A stretch of DNA of 64,000 nucleotides from Azolla caroliniana (taxonomy: Eukaryota; Polypodiophyta), in contig JBHGNT010000013.1 in the NCBI GenBank assembly GCA_043228905.1, positions 7,192,001-7,256,000 on the forward strand. The letters are read 5' to 3'. Below, piece after piece: positions 9,164 to 20,536 of this stretch. Position numbers and translations under genes: made by a program. The notes beneath the pieces were generated by a model. That model saw only the letters and a list, made by a program, of their open reading frames with translations. It did not search any database and was not told the DNA's origin. Position 1 is the first letter of the stretch. Every line of letters begins with the position of its first letter.

Positions 9164-11924
9164 TTAATTTTCTTCCAAAATGCCCCGGATGTTTGGCTCT
9201 ATTGTGGTGTCCTCGGCCGAAGTTGATGTAGGGCCCGTAGGAGCATCGTGGTGCGGCTCCTCTGCTTGGTCGGCCTGATTTCTCCCGGAGTCGCCTTCGC
9301 CGTGTGCGGTTGGTTCAGATACGGTGGGCTCTTCTTGAGTTCGTGGAGTGGGCTCCGCCGGTAGCGTGCTTGCTGTCAGCTGCTGCTCCGCCTCTATTGT
9401 TACGTCCTCCACGGTGTTGGCCATTTTTGTGTGTCCTTGGGCGTGGGGCGGGGATTTCGCCTGGTCCGCACTATTTTCCACATTTTCTGAAGATGGCGTG
9501 GGCTGGACCTTTTCTTGGTTAATTGTTTTGCTATCTGGTCTTGTGGGGAACTCCGCTCGTTCGTCCCCGCTATTCTCCTCCGTTGTCATCGCTGGTGATT
9601 GGTTCTGAGGTTCCTCTTCTTCGGCTGGGCCTGGAATTGGTGTCTCGTTGGGTTCCTCGTTTGTATGTGTGTTGCCGGTTTGTGTGATCTGGTGAAATAG
9701 CTCCTCCTGACTTTCACCAAAATCATCTAGGAGTTGTGCGAGTTCTTCGGAGTGTTGGTCTGCTAACGCGCGATAGTCTTGCGCTAGGTCCTCCCGTACG
9801 GTCGCAATGCTCTCCTCGTTTAGCTTATAAAACCGTCGGTCGTCTTTCCGCCGGTTCTCCCAGTCCGCACGATACGCGTGCAATTCCGCTGCTTGGGTTG
9901 CCCACGCCATCCATCCTTTGTCCAGTGCCGTTTTTAATTGCGCTGTGAACCTTTCCCGGTTGGTTTGGAGAAGGATGCACACGTTATCCGTGATGGCCTG
10001 GCAGCGGTTGCGTGCGTCTTCCATCGACTTCTGGAGATTTGCGATTTCCTGCTGTTTAACGGCTACCGCTTCCTCATACGTGGCCTTCACGCCCGCCCAC
10101 AGCTGGGATTCCTTTTCATGTTGTTTTTCTAATTTCCCCATCTAGTTTCTCTTCAAGCGTTTTTACGGCTTTTCGTCCGTTAGCCCGTATCTCCTTTTCT
10201 CTGTCGGAGGATTGGCGTAGCTCTGCTCGAAGGCGGTTAATTTCGGATTCCGCTAGCTGCACGACCCTTTTTGCTTTTGAGGCGATGGCGGTCTGAGCCT
10301 CGATTTCTTCTTTGAGGGTGTTGATAACGTGGTTCAGTGGCGGGGTTTCGTGTTGCGCCGTAGTCGTATGAGCTTCTAACTCGGCGATGCGTGTGTTGGC
10401 CTTTCGTAGTTCGGCTTCAGTCATTTTAACCTTCTTCCAGACATTCTTATTTTTTATGGCCATCTCCTTGGCGCCCGTGCTGACCTTTGCCAGTTCCCGA
10501 AGGACTTCGACTAGGGCCGTGTTTAAGGGTGGTATTTCCATCCCTACTCACCGTACCCCAGCGTTCCTCTGTCTGCCGACCCTGGCCAGCCGGTCCTCAT
10601 CGTCGCTCTCCGTTGTTTGTGTTAGGGCGCGCTCTATCATTTGTCGTTCTGCATGCTCTTCGGCCATGCATTGAGCGGTTTTGACTTGTTGTGCTACCAG
10701 GAACTCCATGAGCTCTAAAGAGGTCCTGAACTGCAAGAGGGCGCTGAATTCGTGGGACGTATCCGGAATATCCGGATATGCCAAAACCTCGCTTTCCGCT
10801 GTCAGTACGGCTTTCCCTCGCTGGGACTGAGTCGTAATAATCGGCCGCGGCTCCTAGATGATTTCGAAGGTGGTATTCGGCTCTGCTGTTGCGGGGCCTT
10901 CGCCTGCGGTTGGTGCCTCCGGATCTGTGGGGGCATTTTTTACCAACCCCTACCCATCCTTTCTGTCCAATCTGCGTTGTTTGGGTCTAGGGCTTTCCCC
11001 ACGTGCTTCGGTGGCTGGTTCTGGGGCTGCCTCCATGGGGTGTCTCGGTTGTTCCTCCTGTGTCGCCCGTATATCCGGTTGGTCAGTAGGAGGTGTTGTT
11101 CATGGGTCTGGTTGGGCCGGTTGGGGTTCCTCCTCCCATGTTGGGGCCGCTAACTCCGCTAACCTGCGTTTCGCAGAGCGGGGCGGGGCCATGGGTTGGC
11201 TGTTGGGCTGTGGTGCTGTTAGACCTCGGGGTGGAAATAGTACCGTAAGGTATTGTTGGATGATTGGCCGGAGCTTTTTGCCTGCTTGGTACGCATGCAA
11301 GACTTCCCGTAACGCCGGCCCTGTGATGACCCCCCAGTCGACTGTACGCCCCTCAAAGGTGTCGATAATGATGCCCGCCTTCTGTTTAGGCATTCCGTAA
11401 GCATTGACATGGACGCAGCCTACTTCCAGTAGGAACTTGGCCACTTCACGGAAGAAGGGATCCGGAATCTGTTTTGTTCTATAGGCTTTGGCGGAGGATG
11501 AGTATGGGCCAAAATTTCGCTGCAGCGCCTCTGTAGGAGGTATTTCGAAATGTCTTTCGCCTAGTGAAGATAGGTCTAACTTCTTCCGAATGGAAGAGTT
11601 TGTGACCGTGTCGATGTTAAGCCGCCTGGCGATGTCCATGGCGTCCGGGTGCGGAGATGCTTCTGCGACCCGAAGATAACCATCTAGGCGCTTCTCCACG
11701 AGCCATCGGCGTAGGGCAGTAGAGATGAAGATCGGCATCGCCAGGGTAGGTTCGTGGGGAGGCAACGGGTAGTATTGGTGAGTTAGAGCTCTGAGATGTG
11801 ATGGGGAAGAAGGTGAGGAGGAGCGATGGGAGCATTGATAGCTAGACTCTGTATTTCTGCTTTGTGCAGAAAACCTTCTATTTCCTTCTTTTTGTGGCTT
11901 AGGGTTCCTTGGGCGGTGAGCCAT
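9164..11924 (-). pseudogene. Accessory ORF of Tat-like element (globular head, coiled-coil, acidic tail)
   Basis: Downstream of pol, one minus-strand frame runs from 11924 to about 10116 with only four in-frame stops (11100, about 10942, about 10856, 10548). After one frameshift it continues to 9164, about 900 codons in all. The N-terminal third looks globular (ALRRWLVEKRLDGYL, FFREVAKFLLEVGCVHVNAYG); an internal Met at about codon 63 may be the true start. The middle is strongly coiled-coil (ELRKANTRIAELEAH, then KQQEIANLQKSMEDARNR). The C-terminus is Pro/Glu/Thr-rich and disordered. I recognise no known domain and see no signal peptide or membrane segment. It is not gag, pol or chromodomain. 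Accessory frames in this position are known in Tat/Athila relatives; its function is unknown. Confidence 0.7.
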
Positions 11925-11990
11925 CGTGGTGCCACTTGTTCTTGAACTAGGAGTTTGTGCATGCCTTTAGTCGTTTTAATAGTCGCTATC

Positions 11991-12022
11991 TTCTCTTTCT
12001 TTTTTCTTTTTCTTTTTTTTTT
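11991..12022 (-). other. Internal purine tract between pol and accessory ORF
   Basis: The plus strand shows about 30 bases of only T and C, so the minus (coding) strand is an A/G run just after pol and upstream of the accessory ORF start at 11924. It could be a second plus-strand primer site or simple low-complexity sequence. Confidence 0.35.
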
Positions 12023-12078
12023 CCTAACGGTTAGTTACCCCCTATTTTTACATTATAGTACAATTGGGCCTGTCCCTT

Positions 12079-13505
12079 TTACGCTACGGGTTCTCCGGAT
12101 TTGTCCCGTTCGGCGGTGAATGGGTTAGGTGGCCTAGGGCCCATGTAAGGTTTGAGCCAAAACCCATTCACTTTTTGCCGTACTATTTCTCTAGCCAGTG
12201 TTCCTAGTTGGAACGTGCCCTGTTCCACTCCAATTATCCAGTATGGGCCGGTCCAGCGGAAACGTAGCTTACCCGACGTGTTTGAAAAACTAGCACTGCT
12301 CGACCCACAGTGAACTCCTTTTCCCTTGCGCTCCAATGCCGATCGACAAATGCTTTATGCCGTCGCTGTTCTTCTTCCAACACAGCCATGCTGTGGATGC
12401 GTTTCTCCCCTAGTTCGAGGAGTTGGTACAGACGTTCCTCCTCTGACTTGGTTTTTGATAATTGGTTTCGTACCTGAATGCGCAAAATAGGTACCCGGAA
12501 TTCGACCGACATTACCGCTTCTAGTCCAAACGCTAGCCGGAACGGTGTTGACTGTATGCTCGTTTTGTAACTAGTTCTGTACGCCCATAACGCGCTTTGG
12601 AGTTTGGTATCCCAGTCCGTTCTGTTTTCATTGACGGTTTTCTTTAAAATGGTCTATAAAGTTTTGTTCGTGGATTCGACTAATCCATTCGCCTGAGGGT
12701 AGTATGGCGTGCTTTTCTTGTGGATGACTATGTAATGTTGTGTTAGTTCCCGAACCACCGTATTGAGGAAGTGGCTCCCCTAGTCACTGATGAGCTCAAT
12801 CGGGCAACCGAACCGGCACCAGATGTGCTCGTACAGAAATTTGGCTGTGACGGCCGCCGTATTTTCCCGTAGTGCCTTTGCTTCTACCCATTTGGTACAG
12901 TAATCCGTGGCTACCAATATGTATTTGTTACCTGTACGGGCTGCTGCTGGTGTGAAGGGCCCCACAAAATCCAATCCCCACTTTTGGAAGGGGTCCAGTG
13001 GTAGCACGGGCTGGTGTGACATCCTTGCATCCTCCGCGGGCTGACCCATCCGCTGGCACAAATCACACTTTCTACAATACTCGGATGCGTCCTTCTATGT
13101 TGTTGGCCACCATAAGCCCGCCTACCATACTTTGCGGGCTGTCACGTTGCCTGCGTAATGGCCGCCGGCCGTGCCGCAGTGTGCCTCCCGTAACATTGCT
13201 TCTTTTTCATCCTGACGGACTCCCCGTCGCCAAATGTCGTCATTTCCTGTGTGATATAAATACCCTTCGACCAGGCAGAAGTGACGGATTCGGACGGCTA
13301 GTCGTTTCTTCTCGTCTATGTGTAATTGTGGTGGAGGTAGTCCTGTAGTCAAAAAGTACGTCATTTCCATAAGCCATCGATCCGGAAAGGTGTATTCCGT
13401 TTTTTCTGCAATCGTCGCTACTCGCCAGATGTCGGCATCCGGAAAATCGTCGTTGTCTTTCTGTACTGTTTCTACACTCTCAAGTCTGCTCAAAAAATCC
13501 GCCAC
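12079..13505 (-). pseudogene. Integrase and pol C-terminus of Tat-like element
   Basis: After the RNase H tail (VADFLSRLES) comes the zinc-binding HHCC region (HCGTAGGHYAGN, then CRKCDLCQRMG) and the catalytic core: first Asp in WGLDFVGPF, second in IELISD, Glu in ANGLVE (near 12690). Integrase joins the DNA copy to the host genome. Stops occur at about 13118, 13100 and 12779, among others, and a frameshift near 12280-12330 precedes the C-terminal block ([14 protein letters not shown]), which ends at 12079. No chromodomain is visible after it. Confidence 0.85.
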
Positions 13506-15425
13506 TGCGTGTTGCGTCCCTGGCCGGTGCTAAATTACGAACTCGAATTCCTAGAGCAGCAGCATCCACCGTGCCAATTTCCCTGTCAGGGCTTGTTTCT
13601 CTACCAAATACAATAATGTCGAATGATCCACGTGGAACGTGAATTTCCGTCCTAGTAAATAATGTTGGAATTTATTGATGCTATAGATCATCCCTAGCGC
13701 CTCCCGCTCTGTTGTGGAATAGTTACGCTCTACTGCTGATAATTTACGACTTGCGTAGTATATTGGCCTGTACCAGTTTGGTTTGGTGAGTTGCATTAGC
13801 ACGCTTCCTATTGCTGTGTCCGAGGCGTCGACGAACACGTGAAATGGTTTCGCCCAAACAGGAGGTTGTACTATGGGGGCCTGTGTAAGCATTTTCTTAA
13901 GTGCCTCATATTGCTTATCCTCTGTTGCAATCCATTGAAAAGGAGTCTGATGTACGGTAGCGTGTAGTGGCGTGGCGAAGTCCGCCAAATACCGTATCAT
14001 CCGACTATGCCACCGTATTTGGCCCAAAAACCGGCTAAGTGCTTTGGCATTTGTCGGAGTTTTAGCTTGCGTAATAGCGGAGATCTTGTTTGGGTCGACT
14101 GCTATTCCTTCCTTACTGACTATGTGGCCTAGGAGAGCCCCGCTGGTCACGCCGAATGCACATTTCGCGGGATTCAGGCTTAAGCGTGCAGTGCGGCAAC
14201 GTTCCAGGCAGAGACGTAAGTGTGAGAAATGGTCTTTTGTTCGCCCATATACCGCAAAATCGTCTAAAAAGACTATCATGAACGTCGGAATGTATTCCCC
14301 AAAGATCTCCGTAATTGTTCGTTGGAATGTTGCCGGTGCTGTCTTTAGGCCGAACATCATGACGACCGCCACATATACTCCCCAGTCCGTGACAAATGCC
14401 ATCTTCTCCTGGTCGTCGGGGTGCATGCGCACTTGGTTATAGCCACTGAAGCCATCTAAGAAACTGTACATCTCATGGCCTGCGACGGCGTCCAGCACGC
14501 TATCAGTGAAGGGTAAGGGAAATGCGTCTGTAATGGTTACGACGTTTAATTTTCGGTAATCCCCGCATACCCGTATTTTGCCGTTTTTCTTTGGGACAAC
14601 CACTATCGGGCTAAGCCGTGTCGCTTGTTTTACTGGTCGTATGACCCCCGCCCTCAGCAGTTTGTCAATTTCTTCTTTCACACGGGTCGCGTAATTAGGG
14701 TTCATGCGGTATCGACACTGCTGGACAGGTTTCGCGTCTGTTGCTAAATTTATCTTATGCTGATAGAACTTGGGATCTAACCCCTTCATGTCCTCATGAG
14801 CCCACACGAACACATCTTTATATTCTGTGAGTAGTGCGATCATTGTGGTTCTCTGGTCCGGCCTCAATTCCTTTGCTATGGAGAGGAACCGGGGTTTCGA
14901 TCCCATACCCACATTCACTTCGTCGAGAGCGGAAGCGGTGACCCGTCGTGAAATCTCCATTTCCCTTTCGAAGGCCGCCCGTGCTCTGTTGAGTTCCAAT
15001 ATGGACTCTGGGTTTGGTTCGTACGGCTCTTCGCTTGGAACAATGGTCGTAGTATATTCTGCCGCAGTTGCGATGACATCTATCTCTAACAACGGAATAA
15101 TCTGAGGATGTTCGTCAAGGTATGCTTCCAATTCGGCATCCTCCACCCCAGCCAACATATTGATGTCTTCCGCATATAACGGTGTTATCCCCTTAGGTTG
15201 GGGCGTGTTGCCTTCTGTAGGCACACGAACCTTGATGCGTCCCTGCCGGAAACTGATACACTCGTGTTGCCAGCTTTGCTTGATATTTGTTGTCCGAAGC
15301 CACAGTCTGCCCAGAAGCACTGGGTACGCGCGAGGCGCGTCCAAAGCGAGGACAACCGCCGATATGTCGAAGCGGTGTCCGCCCATGATGATGCCTATTT
15401 TGCGAATTAGCCCCAATGGTCGCAC
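13506..15425 (-). pseudogene. Reverse transcriptase-RNase H of Tat-like element
   Basis: A 624-codon open stretch carries the protease C-terminal part (YPVLLGRLWL), a linker, RT (RVCGDYRKLN, MYSFLDGFSGYNQV, MMFGLKTAPATFQR, catalytic IVFLDDFAVYG) and Ty3-type RNase H (FHVFVDASDTAIGS, STTEREALGMIYS). RT domains are intact over this stretch. Stops follow at 13551 and shortly after (near 13530), inside the RNase H tail. It is in the same frame as the protease piece upstream, separated by one TAA at about 15429. Confidence 0.9.
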
Positions 15426-15428
15426 TGA

Positions 15429-15938
15429 TTAGGTATCTGCCATGCGAAGCCAGAATGGACACGCCTCCCATTCAGAAATGCCAAGCTGTTCGCAAGTTTT
15501 CGCGCTAATCACATTGACGCCTGAGCCGCCGTCAATTACACATCTAGGGACTTCCTGTCCGTGCAATATTACTGTAATGGCCGGGTAGTGCTGATCTACC
15601 ACTGGTGGTCCCTCGCTGATGTCAGTTAGGTTTGTGGCAATGCTTGCCCCAGTCGTGCCCGCCACCTGTGCTTCCATGGTCTGGCAGAAACGTGGAACTA
15701 GCTGTAGCAGTTTTTCCATAGTTAGCGTGATTTCACAGCCCGTTAACACCTGCCAAATGGGGTCCGGCCCCGTTTTTTCGTTCTTTGTTTGCTTCATTGC
15801 ATTCGCGGACTCCTGCCTCATACGCTCCGTATTGGCCGCGTTTGCTTTTTCCACCCAGGCTTGGGCTTGTCGGCGTACCTTGTCCTGCGCAGCCCAATCC
15901 GCCGTTTTCGTTTGCTGGCGTGTGGTGACTTGTTGCAC
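15429..15938 (-). pseudogene. Gag end and protease of Tat-like element
   Basis: This frame continues a third zinc knuckle just upstream (CFICQQPGHYATQC, about 15990-16030), followed by a Gln/Lys-rich linker and an aspartic protease with active site CVIDGGSGVNVIS. The D-G-G-S motif replaces the usual D-S/T-G. A TAA at 15429-15431 separates it from the downstream pol stretch in the same frame. Confidence 0.8.
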
Positions 15939-15984
15939 CTCCGTCGTAATCGTGTGGACGGCGGGCCCCTTTCCCTTGCATGTT

Positions 15985-17320
15985 GGGCATTGTGTGGCAT
16001 AATGTCCGGGTTGCTGACAAATAAAACAGTGGATGCTTGATTCTCCCTTCTCAACCCTAGGTGGAGTGTGCCGTTCTCCGGGCGCTACTTGCTCTTCGCG
16101 GTCCAGCCTCGTTTGTCGGGACGTACGCGGTGGCTGTTGTTGATCCCGTCATTGTTCCTGGTGCCACTCATCCCCTGAGCTTTCATCATTGAAGCCATTG
16201 AAGCCGCCCCGTTTGTTCATCGAGCGTTGATGTTCGTATCGCCGGCCTCCTTTGGCGTAACTCAGATGTCCACAATAATCCTCGTCCTCCGGGTCCTCCT
16301 CCTCGGCGATTCCGGTTGTACTTGTCCTCCCACGGGTTGCGATCCCTATACCGGGGTCGGTCTTCTTGCCTCTTTTGTTCCACCCGATGTGGTTGCCGCT
16401 GTGTGTCCATGTTGCGGACCGCAGGCGTAGCTCTATTTAACATATTGTACTCGCATTGGTCAACTGTGTGAACCTTCAAGTGGCAGATTGGGCAGTGGAT
16501 TCGCATATTGCACTCCATCACGGAATGCCCAGAGTTCAAGCAAATCGTACACTAGATTGCCTGACGAAATTGGTGTTCCTCATCCTAAGGTAATGCTTGT
16601 CGTAAGGATGACATCGAAAACCTCTCCTCCTCGTCATCCAACTCGAGCTGTAACGCTCGTTCAATCACCATATCTGTCGTTTCCCCTTTCATGTTATTGT
16701 TGTTGAGAGTTGCCCTGATGGGCTGGCGTAACGCTGCCAGAAACATTTCCCGTGCATCCTCCTCCGTAGGGCTTCGATCCAGTTTCCGTCATAAATTTTG
16801 GAACCGTAAGTTGAAGTTTGCTATTGTCTCAGTCGGTAGTTGCTTAATTGTATAAAACTGCCCGAGAATCTCGCGTTGTGGAACCCTCCGGTGAAAAAAA
16901 CGCAAGAAGGCGGACTGGAGCTGATCGAAGGTTGTTATGGCCGGTAAATCCATTTGTGAATGCCAGAATGCCGCACGCCCATCTAATGTTAATCCGAACT
17001 CCATCATTTTCGACTGGTGTGCCACTGTCTCAGAAAGGTTCTGTGCCATGTGGTTCGCATTCCAAACGTTCAAGAACATGCGAACATGAGTTGCGGCGTC
17101 GGTTTCGCCATTAAAGCGGGGGTAGGCAAAGGCCATCATAGGAGCTACGGCGGATCGGAGAAGGTCACTGGGAGGCTGCGGTAATCGTGGTCCCCTCGCC
17201 TCGTCGAGGTATTTGGGGAGCAAGGACTCCTCTTTGCGCTCCTGGCAGGTATTACTGGGGTCGTCGATGCGTGGCTTTTGCCGAGCGCGCTCTTCTGCCT
17301 GGCATGTGACGAACTACTAC
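15985..17320 (-). pseudogene. Gag of Tat-like element, N-terminus deleted
   Basis: A gag capsid region is clear at 16789-17223 (MMAFAYPRFNGETDAATHVR, LDGRAAFWHSQMD, FLRFFHRRVPQREIL). It continues after a TGA at about 16789 and two TAG codons (about 16576 and 16552) to CCHC knuckles CTICLNSGHSVMEC and CPICHLKVHTVDQC. A third knuckle lies near 16030 after a frameshift. The frame is open up to the LTR junction at about 17320 with no initiator Met, because the gag start was deleted with the primer site. Confidence 0.8.
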
Positions 17321-17579
17321 GATTACGTATCCGAGACAGAGACACTGAATTAGCCGTAGCTATACACAGAAACTCAGAGAAGATAGTATTCTATTATCAG
17401 GCGTTCTTTTTACAATTCCCAAAATTTACACACCTCCTTACGAGGTTTTCTGCCCTTTATATATGCAGGGTCTAATTAGTCGTTCACGCGTACCCACGTG
17501 AACCGTTACATACCTTACGCTTCATATAGTTTCTTATTCCTACACTTTTGGCCGTCGGTTACTATTCCGGCGGACAACA
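17321..17579 (-). repeat. Truncated 5' LTR of Tat-like element
   Basis: About 259 bp match the outer part of the left LTR (8859-9116) and end in CAACA followed by GGAAG. The inner 180 bp and the primer-binding site are missing: LTR sequence passes directly into gag at a short junction (CTACTACGATTACG). The TATA motif is mutated here (CTTCATATA on the plus strand). Confidence 0.85.
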
Positions 17580-18482
17580 GGAAGGTCACCACATATGTTG
17601 ACAGAAGAAAATCCTTTACGGCCTAAAACAAGCGTTGAGGATGTGGTGCCAAAAGTTGGACTCCTACATTAGGCAGCTTGGCTATCCCCGGTCCGACTCT
17701 GACCCATGCATGCATACTCGACAACTAGCCGATGAGTCCCGAATCTATCTGAACCTATATGTCAAAGACATGCTGATTGCAGGGAGCAATCAAGACAAAT
17801 CGGAAAGCTAAAGTGGAGCCTTCACGACATGTTCGCGATGAAGGAACTCAGACAAGCCTGACATATATTGGGCATGAGGATCAAGCGAAATCGAAAGACA
17901 AAGACTCTCCAAGTCTCACTACATTCGCAAAGTGTTGAAGTGCTTCAACATGGAGAATGTGAAGCCAGCAACAATACCACTTCTGACTATCGAACAAAGA
18001 CTCTCCTTCAACGGATAAGGGGAGAGAGCTCAATGGAAAGATACCCTACGCATCGGCCATAGGAAGCTAAAGCGGAGCCTTCACGACAAGTTCGCGATGA
18101 AGGAACTCGGACAAGCCTGACATATATTGGGCATGAGGATCGAGCTAAATTGAAAGACAAAGACTCTCTGAGTCTCATTACATTCGCAAAGTGTTGAAGC
18201 GCTTCAACATGGAGAATGTGAAGCCAGCAACAATACCACTTCTGACTATTGAACAAAGACTCTCCTTCAACGGATAAGGGGAGAGAGCTCAATCGAAAGA
18301 TACCCTACGCATCTGCCATAGGAAATATCATATACGCGATGGTGATGACCCGACCCGAGCTTGCCTATGTCGTTGGGGTTGGCAACCACTACATATCGAA
18401 CCCAGAACGTAAGCATTGGGAGGCCGCCAAGCACATCTTCAGGTACTTGTGAGGAACCGACGATGCACAATTGACTTTCGGA
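17580..18482 (+). pseudogene. Copia RT remnant, part 2 (resumes after Tat-like insertion)
   Basis: RT coding resumes after the second GGAAG (LYGLKQALRMWCQKLDSY, then LNLYVKDMLIAGS, where the usual Y-V/A-D-D is YVKD, so one catalytic Asp is lost). It runs to the start of RNase H (KIPYASAIGNIIYAMVMTRPE, HWEAAKHIFRYL). It contains a tandem duplication of about 259 bp. It is broken again at 18482 by the chromovirus, and the RNase H continues at 24164. Confidence 0.85.
17803..18320. repeat. Tandem duplication, about 259 bp x 2, in copia RT
   Basis: Sequence starting near GAAAGCTAAAG at 17803 repeats from about 18062, each copy ending near CCATAGGAA. The copies differ by scattered substitutions, so the duplication is old. 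It repeats part of the RT thumb region. Confidence 0.85.
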
Positions 18483-18778
18483 TGTCATGATATGGCCAGA
18501 CTCGAACCCATAACCTTATGTTACATGGGTCGTGCTCTTCACCATTAGACTATATGTAGTAATACAAAGGATATTATTTTCATTTAAGTTTTACTATAGA
18601 AAATTGATGTATATTCCAGATTTCTCTGGAACATTCTAGAAACTTCAGGAGTACTCCTGAGAACACTATAAAAGGAGGCACAAGTCATTATTTCGAACCA
18701 AATCGATTCAACGCCAGTCTTAAGCCTCTTAGCTACTATTGTATATTCTCTTAACATAATATATATTTTTTGTTATCA

Positions 18779-18835
<57 letters not shown>

Positions 18836-18983
18836 TTCTCTCGAGAGTTCTACACCTCCCTTAGTACTAATACTCATCTTTTAGTACTAATTCCTTCTCT
18901 ATCTTAGTAGTATTCCTGACAGTACTTCTCTATCTTAGTACTGTTCCGGACAATACTTCTCTGTCTTAGTATTGCTCCTGACA
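18483..18983 (+). repeat. 5' LTR of chromovirus
   Basis: Begins TGTCATGATATGG and ends GCTCCTGACA. TATAAAAG at 18667-18674 is a good TATA box. A (TC)n tract of about 50 bp lies at 18782-18832 in the transcribed part. Short repeats built around TCTTAGTA and CTGACAG follow near 18900-18983. Confidence 0.9.
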
Positions 18984-19078
18984 GTTTGAACCGATTTGGT
19001 CTCCTTCCTTCTCTTCCTTTATCTTTTTACTTCTCCCTCCCTTCATACTAATCTCTTATTCCTATTTTCTCTCATACT

Positions 19079-20141
19079 ATGGCCACTGTTAGGGGAGCTT
19101 CAACAAATCTCCTTAGCGAAGCAACAGACGCAACAACAACACGGGGAACTAGTGTTACGTGTGCAACAGCTCGAAGCAACCATAGTAGCAATGCAACAAC
19201 AAGGACCCAGTACGCAAGGGGTTCATAAAGAACCCAAGATCGGCCTTCCCATGAAATTCGATGGAACGTGATCGCAGTTTAGAGGATTCCTTAATCAGGT
19301 ATGATTAGTCATTCAAATGCATCCTTCCCGATATCCCACCGATGCATCACGAGTGGGTTTAGTAGGCACGTTATTAAGTGGCTCAGCTTTGGCATGGTTC
19401 GCTCTGTTGTTAGAAAAGGAATCTCCTTTACTAAACAATTTTGAAGAGTTTTTAAGTGAGTTTAAAGCCTATTTTGGAGATACTAACAACATAAGGACAA
19501 CAATCAACAAAATCCGACAATTACATCGAGATGATCGTCCAACCTCCGCATATGGTACAGATTTTCACCTACTCGCCTCCAATATCCCCTTGGATGACCA
19601 AGCACTTATGGAGAAATTTCGTTATGGTCTACGTAACGATGTCAAGGATTTATTCTTGATCTTCCCCGAAGAACCAAAGTCATTGATAGAAGCAATCAGT
19701 CGCGCGGTGAGATGCGACAACCGTCTTTTTGAACGAGATTCGGAATGTCAGTTCCAGATGCCAAGGGCAAGATCAAAGCTCACCTACGCCTCAGTGGTAG
19801 CAAAACCTTTTCCAAGGGATTCATATAATACGTCTCCAGTGAATACTCCAACTCCGATGGAATTTGGCACTACATGTCGTCGCGAACCATTATCGGAAGA
19901 AGAAAAGCAACGACGCCGAGAAAATCGACTATGTCTTTATTGTGGTGGACCAGGGCATATTGCAGTGAACTGTCCCCATAGGCTACGAAGACAGGTGAAC
20001 CAAATAGTTGCTAGTTCTAATTGTACGAAACCCAAGTCTATTTCAATAGGAATATCTGATAGTCCTAATAGTATGAATAGCCCAAATCTATCGAACAAAT
20101 TTGATGTCCTTAGTCAGTTAGAAGAAGAGTTAAATGACTAA
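19079..20141 (+). pseudogene. Chromovirus gag
   Basis: A likely start ATG at 19079 is shifted out of frame almost at once. The main frame has a Gln-rich coiled region (LAKQQTQQQHGELVLRVQQL), the capsid-like block GTLLSGSALAWFALLLEKE to FEEFLSEFKAYFGD, and a C-terminal zinc knuckle CLYCGGPGHIAVNC. Stops fall near 19269 and 19302. The long ORF 19317-20141 is intact and ends with TAA. Gag forms the virus-like particle. Confidence 0.85.
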
Positions 20142-20536
20142 GTCCAGTCAAAATAGGAGTCGTTTGGTTGGACAACCCTAGATCTGTGCAACCCATTAGT
20201 GGTTCCATTCCCTCTAAGCAAGTTAGAAATGTGTTCTTAGCCCAAGTAACCGTTAGTACTAAAAGTACCTCTCTAGTACATGTCTCAGCACTCCTAGATT
20301 CCAGAACTAATTCTTGCTTCATAGGTAGGAATTTTTCCCAAGCTTATTAGATATCTCTAAGAAAACTCCCGTGTTCAGCCTTTGTAGTAGTCATTGATGG
20401 TCGTCCCATTGCTTTCGGAAATATCATAGAAGAGTCAGAGCCCGTTAGTATTGTCCTAGATAATTTAGTGTAGTATCCTTTAATATAACTAGTATCCCAG
20501 AACATCCCATTGTTTTCGGATTACCATGGTTCGAAT
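20142..20536 (+). pseudogene. Chromovirus protease remnant
   Basis: After gag, PISGSIPSKQVRNVFLAQVT leads to an aspartic-protease-like segment HVSALLDSRTNSCFIG, where the Gly of D-S-G is replaced by Arg. The C-terminal part (GLPWFEL) is split by the solo LTR at 20537, and coding resumes in the expected register at 21156. Stops near 20348 and 20471. Confidence 0.7.

Larger units (their letters stand above)
8676..17579 (-). mobile_element. Tat-like Ty3/gypsy retrotransposon, 8.9 kb, nested in copia
   Basis: A complete insertion bounded by TGTTG and CAACA with GGAAG target duplications. Minus-strand order from right to left: truncated 5' LTR, gag with three CCHC knuckles, protease, RT, RNase H, integrase, then a long accessory frame, then the 3' LTR. 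Gag-pol is interrupted by stops and frameshifts. A deletion fused the 5' LTR directly to gag and removed the LTR inner end, primer-binding site and gag start. In the aligned about 258 bp the two LTRs differ at about 11 positions by eye, so the insertion is not recent. Tat-like is inferred from its multi-knuckle gag and 3' accessory region. Confidence 0.85.

Noticed and set aside
13972-14442. Plus-strand 156-codon ORF
   Set aside because: Opposite to the well-supported RT of the Tat-like element.
18782-18832. TC microsatellite as an independent feature of interest
   Set aside because: It lies in both chromovirus LTRs and similar TC runs occur in several copia LTRs; it is an ordinary leader repeat.
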